Source of the DNA: a bacterium | GTDB taxonomy: Bacteria > CSSED10-310 > JAJRTK01 | Direction of reading: 5' to 3' | Length of the DNA: 20,558 bases | NCBI GenBank assembly: GCA_024278345.1 | Contig: JAJRTK010000371.1 | Location: forward strand, 1-20,558 | Shown: positions 7,024 through 14,123 of the stretch, piece by piece | How positions within the stretch are numbered: the stretch's first letter is position 1 | Layout of the letters: the number at the start of each line of letters is the position of its first letter | Notes under the pieces: model-generated | What the model was told of the DNA's origin: nothing | Databases searched by the model: none | Seen by the model: the letters and a program-made list of their open reading frames with translations, nothing else | Position numbers and translations under genes: made by a program

Positions 7024-7362
7024 GCGGTTGGAAAGACCGACTGAACGTGGCTTTCCACGCCCGGGCAGGCCGGACAGGGCGTCACCGGGAACTGCCTGTG
7101 GAGCGCGGCTTCTCCGATGGCGATGGCGGCAAAAGGGGCGAGTAGCGGTGGGCCGGACGGCCGCCGATGGGAGCGGAACGCAAGGCGGAAAAAGAACGTT
7201 CCAGAAAGGACGCATGGCGATGCAGTCACCTCGTAGAGCAGCGAACTTCCGGCGTATGTTTTTTTTGTGGTAAGCCAGGACCGAAGGCGGAAGCGGTTCC
7301 TTCCTGGTGGGGGACGACCCACCCTTCTCTTTATGACCCAAGGAACGAGATGAGAGGATGCC
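7024..7362 (+). repeat. Intergenic gap with repeat Y copy D (core 7121-7195)
   Basis: This gap of 339 bases holds no gene. A small hairpin, CGTGG/CCACG, lies near 7047-7060. Bases 7121-7195 are a partial Y repeat. They include GGGGCGAGTAGCGG, a hairpin with CGG (7146-7148) and GGCC (7151-7154) pairing to GGCC (7159-7162) and CCG (7164-7166) around a GGAC loop, then GATGGGAGCGGAACGCAA. The copy diverges after that. Eight T residues at 7259-7266 follow no clear stem, so they are not called a terminator. The copy points toward gpmI. Confidence 0.65.
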
Positions 7363-8988
7363 ATGAGCGATTTGCAGCTTGCCAGACTTTCGGGCTACCG
7401 GGAGTTTCCTGGTCCTTTGGTCACGGTGATCATTGACGGCGTCGGGATGGGCAAGGGTGATGCGGCCGATGGGGTGAGCCAGGCCTATACTCCGGTGCTG
7501 GACCGCCTTTATGGGCGGGAGCTGTTCTTGCGGCTCAGGGCGCACGGCACGGCGGTGGGCTTGCCGTCGGACGGCGACATGGGGAACTCGGAAGTGGGTC
7601 ACAACGCGCTTGGATCGGGCCGGGTCTATGCTCAGGGGGCGAAGCTGGTGAACCGGGCCATGGAAACGGGGGAGATTTTCGAGGGATCGGCGTGGCTCTC
7701 GGTTGGGGATCGGTTCCGGAATGGCGGGACGGTTCATTTCATTGGGCTCTTGTCGGACGGGAACGTCCACAGCCACATCGATCAGCTTGATGCTCTCCTG
7801 GACCGGTGTGCCCTGGAAGGTGCGGCGCGGGTCCGGGTCCACGTTCTTCTTGACGGTCGTGACGTTGGCGAGAAGAGTGCTTTGGACTACGTGGTGCCGC
7901 TGGAGCGGAAGTTGGAGGATCTGTCGCAAAGATGTGGCGATTATCAGATCGCCTCTGGCGGGGGCCGGATGATCACGACGATGGACCGTTACAACGCGGA
8001 CTGGAGCGTGGTGGAAAGGGGCTGGAAGGCGCATGTCCTTGGAATGGCGCGACAGTTCTCCTCGGCTTCGGAGGCCGTTGGCACCTATTACGCGGAAGAC
8101 CCAGGGATCACGGATCAGTATATGGATAGCTTCGTGGTGGCGAGGGACGGAAAACCGGTGGGGACCATCGAGGACGGCGACGCGGTGGTCTTTTTCAACT
8201 TCCGTGGCGACCGGGCCATTGAGATTTCCAGGGCCTTCGAGGAAGCCGATTTCGGAGAGTTCGACCGGATGCGCCGACCAGAGGTCTTCTATGCCGGCAT
8301 CATGCAGTACGACGGCGACACGTTGGTTCCGAAGAACTACCTTGTGGAGCCGCCGGCCATCGAACAGCCTCTAGGCGAACTTCTCTGCGGCTCGGGTGTC
8401 ACGTCGTTCGCCATCTCCGAGACCCAAAAATATGGTCACATCACCTATTTTTGGAACGGCAACAATAGCGGAACCATCGATGACAAACTGGAAACGTACG
8501 TGGAAATACCGTCGGATAAGATTATGTTCGATCTTCGGCCCTGGATGAAAGCGGCGGAGATCACGGATCGGGTGCTAGAAGCCATCACCCTGGGCCGGCA
8601 CAAGTTTATCCGCTTGAATTACGCTAACGGAGATATGGTCGGCCACACCGGGATCGAGGCGGCGACGCGAATTGCGGTGGCCACCGTGGACATGCAGCTT
8701 GGCCGCCTGGAACAGGCCATCAGGAAAGCCGGCGGGATCCTCATGGTGACGGCGGATCATGGCAATGCCGACATCACCTGGACCAGGAAGAATGGGAAGA
8801 TCACGCCCCACGTCGCCCACACGCTCAACCCGGTTCCCTTCGTGGTCCAGGACTTCTCCGGGGCCAACCGATGGAAAGTGGCCGGTGTGCGGAGGCCGGG
8901 TCTTTCCAATGTGGCGGGGACGATTTGCACGCTTTTGGGATACGAGGCTCCCAAAGAGTATGATTCTTCTCTTCTAGCGCTCGGTTAG
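7363..8988 (+). CDS. gpmI: 2,3-bisphosphoglycerate-independent phosphoglycerate mutase
   Basis: The enzyme interconverts 3- and 2-phosphoglycerate in glycolysis and gluconeogenesis using a phosphoserine intermediate and two Mn2+ ions. The 541-residue length is normal. Metal-binding D25 lies in V-I-I-D-G-V-G, and the catalytic serine is S76 in D-M-G-N-S-E-V-G-H. Other family blocks follow: L-L-S-D-G-N-V-H-S-H, L-L-D-G-R-D, G-G-R-M-I-T-T-M-D-R-Y, F-F-N-F-R-G-D-R, E-T-Q-K-Y-G-H, N-Y-A-N-G-D-M-V-G-H-T-G, V-T-A-D-H-G-N-A-D and H-V-A-H-T. GAGAGG lies 6 bases before ATG 7363. It is cytoplasmic and stands alone behind a 340-base gap holding repeat Y copy D. The FHA gene starts 63 bases after its stop and may be cotranscribed. 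The assignment is firm. Confidence 0.97.
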   Translation: MSDLQLARLSGYREFPGPLVTVIIDGVGMGKGDAADGVSQAYTPVLDRLYGRELFLRLRAHGTAVGLPSDGDMGNSEVGHNALGSGRVYAQGAKLVNRAMETGEIFEGSAWLSVGDRFRNGGTVHFIGLLSDGNVHSHIDQLDALLDRCALEGAARVRVHVLLDGRDVGEKSALDYVVPLERKLEDLSQRCGDYQIASGGGRMITTMDRYNADWSVVERGWKAHVLGMARQFSSASEAVGTYYAEDPGITDQYMDSFVVARDGKPVGTIEDGDAVVFFNFRGDRAIEISRAFEEADFGEFDRMRRPEVFYAGIMQYDGDTLVPKNYLVEPPAIEQPLGELLCGSGVTSFAISETQKYGHITYFWNGNNSGTIDDKLETYVEIPSDKIMFDLRPWMKAAEITDRVLEAITLGRHKFIRLNYANGDMVGHTGIEAATRIAVATVDMQLGRLEQAIRKAGGILMVTADHGNADITWTRKNGKITPHVAHTLNPVPFVVQDFSGANRWKVAGVRRPGLSNVAGTICTLLGYEAPKEYDSSLLALG

Positions 8989-9051
8989 GCATGAGGCCAG
9001 CGCCGCGCGAGCCAAAGTTTGATCCACCGCCCATAGAGAGGATTCCGTCCG

Positions 9052-9729
9052 ATGGCGTTGCAGGAACTCCCCCCAGAAGCCTTTTCCGAAGCACAGCAGG
9101 GTGGCCGCCGCGAAGAAGAGACGACCATCGCCAAGCCGGCAGCCCTCGTCACGACTCCCCCCATCCAGCGGCAGGCATACCTCACGATTCTCAATGGGCG
9201 GACGGCAGGCAAGACCTACAAGCTCGGGAGCTCCGAAACAGTCATCGGCCGTGGGCAGGATGGCAACATCATCCTGGATGATACCGCAGTATCCCGCCGC
9301 CATTGCAGCATACAGCGCCGCGCCGGAGAACTGGAAATTCAGGATCTGAGTTCCACCAACGGAACCTATTGCAACGGCGAACCGGTGACAAGGCGGATTT
9401 TGGCCGACGGCGATCGGCTTCATATTGGGACCAACATCATCCTCAAGTTCCACTACCGGGGCACGCTGGAGGAAGCCTATTACGAGCAGCTCTACGAATC
9501 GACCACCCGGGGTCTGGCCCTGGTCCGGGAACAAGGGATTCAGCAGGGGCGGCTGGAAGAAGCTCGGTCGCTTCTTTGCAGCATCGTGCGCCATCGCCTT
9601 GGCGAAGTGCCTCCCTGGCTGGAAAACTGGGCCGCCTTCCAGGACGATCTTCACAAGCTCGAACGGGCCGTCGTCCAGGCTATTGGCGCAAAGGACCCCG
9701 AAGACCTCCGGACGCGCCTTGACTCCTAG
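9052..9729 (+). CDS. FHA-domain protein with a DUF4351-like C-terminal region
   Basis: The 225-residue protein carries an FHA phosphothreonine-binding domain at about residues 42-135. The motifs are G66-R67-G, S81-R-R-H84 and S-S-T-N103-G-T, the residues that contact phosphothreonine. A flexible N-terminus contains E22-E-T-T-I, similar to the phosphorylated ETT motif in GarA/OdhI-type FHA switches, so self-binding after Ser/Thr-kinase phosphorylation is possible. The C-terminal part (about 150-225: R-E-Q-G-I-Q-Q-G-R-L-E-E-A, I-V-R-H-R-L-G-E-V, and a final L-E-R-A-V-V-Q-A-I) resembles DUF4351, usually found behind Rpn-type nucleases. The region is helical and probably cytoplasmic. GAGAGG precedes ATG 9052. 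Its 3' end overlaps the convergent glycosyltransferase frame by 50 bases. The partner kinase is not in the window. Confidence 0.8.
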   Translation: MALQELPPEAFSEAQQGGRREEETTIAKPAALVTTPPIQRQAYLTILNGRTAGKTYKLGSSETVIGRGQDGNIILDDTAVSRRHCSIQRRAGELEIQDLSSTNGTYCNGEPVTRRILADGDRLHIGTNIILKFHYRGTLEEAYYEQLYESTTRGLALVREQGIQQGRLEEARSLLCSIVRHRLGEVPPWLENWAAFQDDLHKLERAVVQAIGAKDPEDLRTRLDS

Positions 9730-11092
9730 CCTCCGGCAGGACAATGGTGGGCCGGCTTTTCGAGTGCGCTGCCAGGTTCCTCGGGGGATTCCCGGCGTCG
9801 GTCACGGTGTCGGCCACCCGGTGAGGCGGATCTCCGCCTGGCCGTGCCAGACGCCCTCCTCTTGCGGTCGAGGAGGGCGACGCTCCATTTTCTCCCGGTT
9901 CCTGGCCGGTACGATGACCAAGGCCGGATTCCCCTTCTCGGTCGGAGCGCTCCCAAATCGCCGAAGGCCTGGAAAAGAGCGCTTCCACAAACCCAGCCAA
10001 AAGTTCCCACTGGAGGCGCACAAAATAGTACGCCGGAAGCAGAAACGCCGCCCTTTTTCCAGATCGTCCCACGGCCGCATACGCCAGTGCCGCGCCGTAG
10101 AGCACGGCTTGAATGCCCAGAGCCGCCAATCCTGGCCATGTCCGGGGACAGCCCAACGAACCCAGTGCCAGTCCCGCCAGCCAAAGGGGCGTCGTCCAGC
10201 GGAGGAGCTTCCTGGAAACAAAGATCCAGGCCGGCAACGGACGCCACGGCAACCCCCATAACAAGGGCAGGCCACGGAAGTTCGCCACGAAGATCCGGCG
10301 CTTCCTTACGAGCTCCAGGGGCAAACTCGAGCTGGTGGACTCCCGTGCCACGGCCTCCGGTTCGAAAACCAAGCGTTTCCCCGCCATGACGACTCGGCAA
10401 CCCGTAACGAAATCATCCATCAACGGTCGGTCGGTAGGCAACGCTCTCCACAAGCAGGCCCGGATGGCGTAGATGGCACCGGTGGCGCCAAGAGTCGTTC
10501 CCAACCGGCTCTCCAGCCTTTTGACCTCGTTCTCCCAGCCCCAGTAATCTCTCTCTATTCGTTCCTCGTCATCCCTTGGCACCAGGACAAGCCGGCCAGT
10601 GACGCCGCCTGTGGTCGGATACGAAAAATGGTGTACCAGGCGCCGCAACGCCCCTGGTTTCCATCTGGTGTTGGCGTCGGTGAAGGCCAGGATCTCCCCA
10701 CGGGCGGTCCGGGCAAGATCATTGAGCACGCTGGCTTTTCCCCGTCGCTGGGGATGATCAAGGATCTCCACCGGACAGGGCATCGACACTGCTCGAGCCA
10801 AGGCGACGGTTTCATCCGTTGAGCCATCGGAGCCCACAAGGATTTGGAGCCGCTCCATGGGATAATCAAGCTCCCCAAGATTCTTCAAACGGCGGACAAT
10901 GCAACGCTCTTCATTGTACGCAGCCACAAGAATGGAGACTACTGGTTCCATTTCCCCTGGCCCGTCTTCACCCGACCTCAAGCCCGGGCGTCTTTCCCGA
11001 AAAAACCGGCTCACCACCCATAGCAACAGCGGATAGGCCGCGTAGGTGTAGAGCAAAACCACCCCGCATGCGATGGTCAAAACCTCGAACAA
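9680..11092 (-). CDS. Membrane-anchored family 2 glycosyltransferase
   Basis: The protein has an N-terminal membrane helix (LTIACGVVLLYTYAAYPLLL), a cytoplasmic GT2 catalytic domain, and three C-terminal hydrophobic segments. The catalytic domain shows V-S-I-L-V-A-A-Y-N-E-E, the nucleotide-binding S-D-G-S-T-D-E-T, F-T-D-A-N-T (DxD-like), the acceptor-site D-D-F-V-T-G and R-K-R-R-I-F. This is the plan of processive or lipid-linked glycosyltransferases making surface polysaccharide. TTG 11092 was chosen because GGAG lies 7 bases upstream; GTG 11116 and TTG 11161 extend it in frame. The last ~90 residues (after A-I-W-E-R-S-D-R) are low-complexity R/G/P/S sequence, contain a perfect 10-bp hairpin (9852-9879) and overlap the FHA gene, so the natural stop may have been lost and the real end may be near 9950. 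The sugar and acceptor are unknown. Confidence 0.8.
   Translation of the reverse strand: MFEVLTIACGVVLLYTYAAYPLLLWVVSRFFRERRPGLRSGEDGPGEMEPVVSILVAAYNEERCIVRRLKNLGELDYPMERLQILVGSDGSTDETVALARAVSMPCPVEILDHPQRRGKASVLNDLARTARGEILAFTDANTRWKPGALRRLVHHFSYPTTGGVTGRLVLVPRDDEERIERDYWGWENEVKRLESRLGTTLGATGAIYAIRACLWRALPTDRPLMDDFVTGCRVVMAGKRLVFEPEAVARESTSSSLPLELVRKRRIFVANFRGLPLLWGLPWRPLPAWIFVSRKLLRWTTPLWLAGLALGSLGCPRTWPGLAALGIQAVLYGAALAYAAVGRSGKRAAFLLPAYYFVRLQWELLAGFVEALFSRPSAIWERSDREGESGLGHRTGQEPGENGASPSSTARGGRLARPGGDPPHRVADTVTDAGNPPRNLAAHSKSRPTIVLPEARSQGASGGLRGPLRQ
9852..9879. terminator. Perfect 10-bp hairpin, possible terminator between convergent genes
   Basis: CGCCCTCCTC (9852-9861) pairs exactly with GAGGAGGGCG (9870-9879) around an 8-base loop. 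It lies about 120 bases past the FHA stop and inside the doubtful tail of the convergent glycosyltransferase. On the plus strand ATTTTC follows within about 10 bases; on the minus strand no T-run follows. It could terminate the gpmI-FHA transcript, but the weak T-run keeps this tentative. Confidence 0.4.
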
Positions 11093-11216
11093 GAGAGATC
11101 TCCGGGTGAGAGCCACAAAACAGCGGCGAATGACGACCCTCTGGGCACCGGTATCAGACAAAAATCAGGCGACCCTTGCCACACCTATCAGAAGGTAAAC
11201 CCGGCACCAAGCCTCC

Positions 11217-11370
11217 GGCGTTACTCCGGCCCCGGGGGCAGAGGATCGAAAGCGGCGATAAGGGCGAGCAGCGGGTGCCGGACGGCGACCGATGTGAGCG
11301 GAACGCAACACAAAGAAAGCAAAGAGTTGACCGGGATTCAATTCCTAAGCGAAGAGCAGATCAACCCACC
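11217..11370 (+). repeat. Dispersed intergenic repeat Y, copy B
   Basis: This copy lies in the divergent gap between the glycosyltransferase (minus) and moaC (plus), and ends 16 bases before the moaC GTG. The hairpin is CGG (11272-11274), two bases, GCC (11277-11279), loop GGAC, GGC (11284-11286), two bases, CCG (11289-11291), with a G-T wobble in the interior. The conserved block 11291-11318 is identical to copy A. Since both flanking genes point outward, this copy cannot be a 3' end element of a neighbouring gene on its own strand. Confidence 0.85.
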
Positions 11371-11386
11371 GCCAGGAGACGAAATT

Positions 11387-11866
11387 GTGAGGACTTTCAC
11401 TCATCTGGATGAAGATGGAAAGGCACGGATGGTGGACATCAGCGACAAACAACCCACCCTCCGGGAAGCAATCGCGGAAAGCCGCGTCACCTTCTCAGAC
11501 TCCGTTTACCAGACGGTCAGGGCCGGGAGAGTCGCCAAAGGGGAAATCGTTTCCGTTGCCCGCCTGGCCGGGATCATGGGGGCAAAAAAGACGTCCGATC
11601 TCATTCCCTTGTGCCACCCGATCCCCCTGACCTCCGTTGCCCTTGATTTTCAATACCATGACGAGCACCGCGACCTCATCATCCAGGCGACAGCCCGGAC
11701 CAGAAACCGAACCGGTGTGGAAATGGAGGCGCTCACCGCGGTGGCCATCGCGGCTTTGGCCGTGTATGACATGTGCAAGGCACTGGACAAGGGCATGGAA
11801 ATCGGCCCGATCCGCCTCCTTAGAAAGAGTGGAGGCAAGAGCGGCGATTGGCGCCGTGAACCCTAG
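11387..11866 (+). CDS. moaC: Cyclic pyranopterin monophosphate synthase (molybdenum cofactor)
   Basis: MoaC converts the MoaA product into cyclic pyranopterin monophosphate, the second half of the first step of molybdenum cofactor synthesis. The 159-residue product shows the family signature throughout: F-T-H-L-D-E-D-G-K-A-R-M-V-D-I-S at the start, K-K-T-S-D-L-I-P-L-C-H-P-I-P-L in the middle, and G-V-E-M-E-A-L-T-A-V followed by A-L-A-V-Y-D-M-C-K-A at the end. The GTG start at 11387 gives normal family length and follows AGGAGA by 8 bases. The frame stays open upstream through repeat Y, but that translation is repeat sequence. The moaC stop overlaps the ribosome site of the ParA gene 12 bases on, so the two form an operon. 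No other moa genes are in the window. Confidence 0.95.
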   Translation: MRTFTHLDEDGKARMVDISDKQPTLREAIAESRVTFSDSVYQTVRAGRVAKGEIVSVARLAGIMGAKKTSDLIPLCHPIPLTSVALDFQYHDEHRDLIIQATARTRNRTGVEMEALTAVAIAALAVYDMCKALDKGMEIGPIRLLRKSGGKSGDWRREP

Positions 11867-11878
11867 GAGTCACTGGAA

Positions 11879-12655
11879 ATGCGCACCATCGCGGTCTGTA
11901 ATCAGAAGGGCGGCGTGGGCAAAACCACCACCACCATCAACCTGGGTACAGCCCTGGCAAGAGCCGGAAAGAGGGTTTTGCTCATCGACATGGACCCTCA
12001 AGGCCAGCTTGGGATCGGCCTGGGGATCGATGTCGCCAACCTCACGAGTACGGTAGGCCAGGTTCTGGAACGGAGGGGAGGCCTTCTGGACGCCCTCCAC
12101 TCCACACCGCAGGAAGGAATGCAGATATGTCCCAGCAATGCCCAGCTTGCGCAGGTGGAAAAAGGCCTCCACCAGCGCCGCGCCCGGGAGCTCCTTCTTC
12201 AAAAATGCATCGGCGGCGTCAGCGGCTTCGAGTTTTGCCTCATCGACACTCCGCCCTCCGTGGGCCTCCTGACGGAAAACGCCCTCTGCGCCGCCCGGGA
12301 GATCATCATTCCCACCACTCCATCCTACTACGCCCTTGAAGGGACGTTTGGGCTCTTGGAAATGACGGCCAGCATTGGAGAGGAGCTGGGTCACGCCGTG
12401 GAGATTCTGGCAGTCCTCCTCACCCAGTACGACCCCAGAACCCGCATCACCAGAGAGATCGAAAACCAGCTTCAAGAGTTCTTCGATTCCAAGCTCACCA
12501 AATCCCGTATCCGGATCAACACGAAGCTCAACGAGGCGCAGATGCACCATCTGCCGATCTTCCAGTACGCTCCCCGCAGCCGAGGCGCGTTTGACTACCA
12601 GGCCGCCGCGGAGGAGATCTTCGGAGTTCGGCCATCAGACGTTTTGGGGCGTTGA
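11879..12655 (+). CDS. ParA/Soj-family ATPase, without an adjacent ParB
   Basis: The 258-residue protein is a deviant-Walker-A ATPase of the ParA/Soj type. K10-G-G-V-G-K15-T-T is the Walker A motif with the signature lysine, D-M-D-P-Q-G-Q is the A' motif, and L-I-D-T-P-P-S is Walker B. The C-terminal V-L-L-T-Q-Y-D-P-R-T and Y-A-P-R-S-R-G-A-F-D-Y are Soj-like. Such proteins bind DNA non-specifically as ATP dimers and position chromosomes, plasmids or protein arrays. No ParB, parS or chemotaxis gene lies nearby, and its operon partner is moaC, so it is probably an orphan ParA that positions some other cargo. AGGAG, overlapping the moaC stop, precedes ATG 11879. Assignment to the family is firm; the cargo is unknown. 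Confidence 0.9.
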   Translation: MRTIAVCNQKGGVGKTTTTINLGTALARAGKRVLLIDMDPQGQLGIGLGIDVANLTSTVGQVLERRGGLLDALHSTPQEGMQICPSNAQLAQVEKGLHQRRARELLLQKCIGGVSGFEFCLIDTPPSVGLLTENALCAAREIIIPTTPSYYALEGTFGLLEMTASIGEELGHAVEILAVLLTQYDPRTRITREIENQLQEFFDSKLTKSRIRINTKLNEAQMHHLPIFQYAPRSRGAFDYQAAAEEIFGVRPSDVLGR

Positions 12656-12670
12656 AAAGAACGCGGTTTT
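12649..12670 (+). terminator. Weak hairpin with T-run after the ParA gene
   Basis: GCGTT (12649-12653) pairs with AACGC (12660-12664) and is followed by GGTTTT. The left arm overlaps the ParA stop codon. The stem has only 5 bp, so this is a weak candidate terminator in the 75-base gap between the convergent ParA and outer-membrane genes. Confidence 0.3.
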
Positions 12671-12730
12671 CAGGGATTCCACCACGTGGGTGTCCTACGA
12701 CCCGTGCTTCGGCCGAGTTCGCCAAAGAAC

Positions 12731-14020
12731 TCAGAATGAGAAGGTGGCTCCGCCGACGATCTCTTCGAAGCCTCCCGTGCGGTTGAGCCGGCCTCCTATG
12801 TCGGCTCGAAAGATCGGCAGCCGAAATCCCATCCCCAAGCTGAAAGCCGTCCCCTGATCGCTATTGAAGTACTGGGTCGTTCCGGAGCGAAAAATGAACA
12901 TGGAAGAGACGCCTCTTTCCAGGCCCAGGGAGATGGCCCGGGTGGAGCGATCCGAACCCATGACGCGGTTGTTGGTAATGTCGAGGTCGATGGTTCCCAC
13001 CGTTTGTTGCCCTGCCTGGTAAGCGATACCCACTCGCACCTGAGCTCCCGGTCCCAATTTTTCCAACCCGCCTTCCCCGGGGTCGGGTACGGCGAACTTG
13101 TCAAACCAGAGGTTCTTCGCCACGATTCCCAGCCGCATCCTACCAGCCGGGATCATGAGCCCCAGATCGAAGGACCAGTCGTCGCTGGAATCCCGAGGCG
13201 TCTCTTCGGAAAGCCGCATCAGATCGCCCGGCTTGTCGGTGGGAACCTCGAAGACGCTGAGCCTGGCGTGGCGAACGCCCCCCTTGTTGTAGTTGAGTGC
13301 GAAGCCAAGGGTAAAGGGGTCGGAAGGATTCATGATGGAAAAAGCCACGGTGTATCGTTCCATGTGGAGCCGATAGGCATCGACAACACTGGCGTTGTTG
13401 GCGATGGAACGTGGCTCCACCGGATCGCCGGGAAAGATGCGCCAATTGTCTGAGACGCCCACGAGCTCCCAGTATTCCAGGTTGCTGTAACCGATGGCCA
13501 ACTTGTCTCCAGTCATGGCGTAGCTCGTCTGGCGGAAGTCCCGGGCCGTTTTCTGGTCCATATCCAGGAGCAAGTCGGTGAGATCAGACGTCCGCCCGGG
13601 GCTGAGGTAGACGAAGGGGTCTTGGGGGTTGACGCGGCGGATGAGATCCAGCTCCTTGTCGATCTCCTCGGTATTCTCAGAGAATCCGCTCTGGGCGTAG
13701 GCGATCTGGAATTGACTGCTGTAACTCAACCCCGCCGGATTCATCCAAAGGGCGTCGGGACCCGAGGCAGTGGCAGTGATGGCCCCGCCCAAGGCAATGG
13801 CGCGAGGGGAAAGGAGCACGAATTCGCCCCCTTCCGCGCCACCAGCAAGAAGAAACAAACTTGCCAGCAAGAGAAAGATCGCCCGGTTGGGAGTAGATTG
13901 TGCTCTTCGTCTAGGGCGTAGATCTCGGCAACCCTTATGCTTTCTTCGTGTTGAGTTCCGCTCGCATCGGCGGCAGTCCGTCCGCCGCTGCTCGCCATTG
14001 TTGAGGCACTCGTCATCCAT
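12731..14020 (-). CDS. Outer-membrane beta-barrel protein (PorV/FadL-like)
   Basis: The conserved part starts with a hydrophobic signal segment (FLLLASLFLLAGGAEGG) followed by S-P-R-A-I-A-L-G-G-A, then D-A-L-W-M-N-P-A-G-L. That opening is typical of PorV/PorQ, TraF-like and FadL-related outer-membrane barrels. The rest alternates short amphipathic strands and ends in ...G-G-A-T-F-S-F with a C-terminal phenylalanine, the usual barrel-assembly signal. It is probably a transporter or secretion-associated porin; the substrate is unknown. The start is a problem: no ATG or GTG lies directly before the signal segment, only TTG 13870, and repeat Y copy C ends 15 bases upstream. The given start (ATG 14020) is the nearest in-frame ATG and lies inside the repeat, so about 45 residues may be repeat-derived or not translated. 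The gene follows acs with 103 bases between. Confidence 0.7.
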   Translation of the reverse strand: MDDECLNNGEQRRTDCRRCERNSTRRKHKGCRDLRPRRRAQSTPNRAIFLLLASLFLLAGGAEGGEFVLLSPRAIALGGAITATASGPDALWMNPAGLSYSSQFQIAYAQSGFSENTEEIDKELDLIRRVNPQDPFVYLSPGRTSDLTDLLLDMDQKTARDFRQTSYAMTGDKLAIGYSNLEYWELVGVSDNWRIFPGDPVEPRSIANNASVVDAYRLHMERYTVAFSIMNPSDPFTLGFALNYNKGGVRHARLSVFEVPTDKPGDLMRLSEETPRDSSDDWSFDLGLMIPAGRMRLGIVAKNLWFDKFAVPDPGEGGLEKLGPGAQVRVGIAYQAGQQTVGTIDLDITNNRVMGSDRSTRAISLGLERGVSSMFIFRSGTTQYFNSDQGTAFSLGMGFRLPIFRADIGGRLNRTGGFEEIVGGATFSF

Positions 14021-14043
14021 TGCCCCGAGGCCGGAGCACCACC
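13885..14043 (-). repeat. Dispersed intergenic repeat Y, copy C
   Basis: This copy runs on the minus strand from GGTGGTGCTCC (14043-14033) to CCCAACC (13891-13885), directly upstream of the outer-membrane protein's signal segment. The hairpin is CGGCGG pairing with CCGCCG (13968-13973 and 13982-13987) around an 8-base loop that contains GGAC. The conserved block 13941-13968 matches copies A and B with a few changes. It lies between acs and the barrel gene, all on the minus strand. Confidence 0.85.
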
Positions 14044-14084
14044 CATTCTTGTGGGCTGCGCGGTTCTCCGCTTCTTTTCTTGTT

Positions 14085-14106
14085 TTGTCCCGTCTTACGT
14101 GGATAC
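14085..14106 (-). repeat. Short motif X, shared with 20423-20444
   Basis: On the minus strand these 22 bases read GTATCCACG-T-AAG-A-CGGGACAA. The same motif with two changes (C and G at the marked positions) is at 20423-20444 on the plus strand. Here it precedes repeat Y copy C by about 40 bases; there it precedes element Z by about 65 bases. This suggests X, Y and Z are modules of one composite repeat family. Confidence 0.5.
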
Positions 14107-14123
14107 TCCTCATGCCCGGTTCC

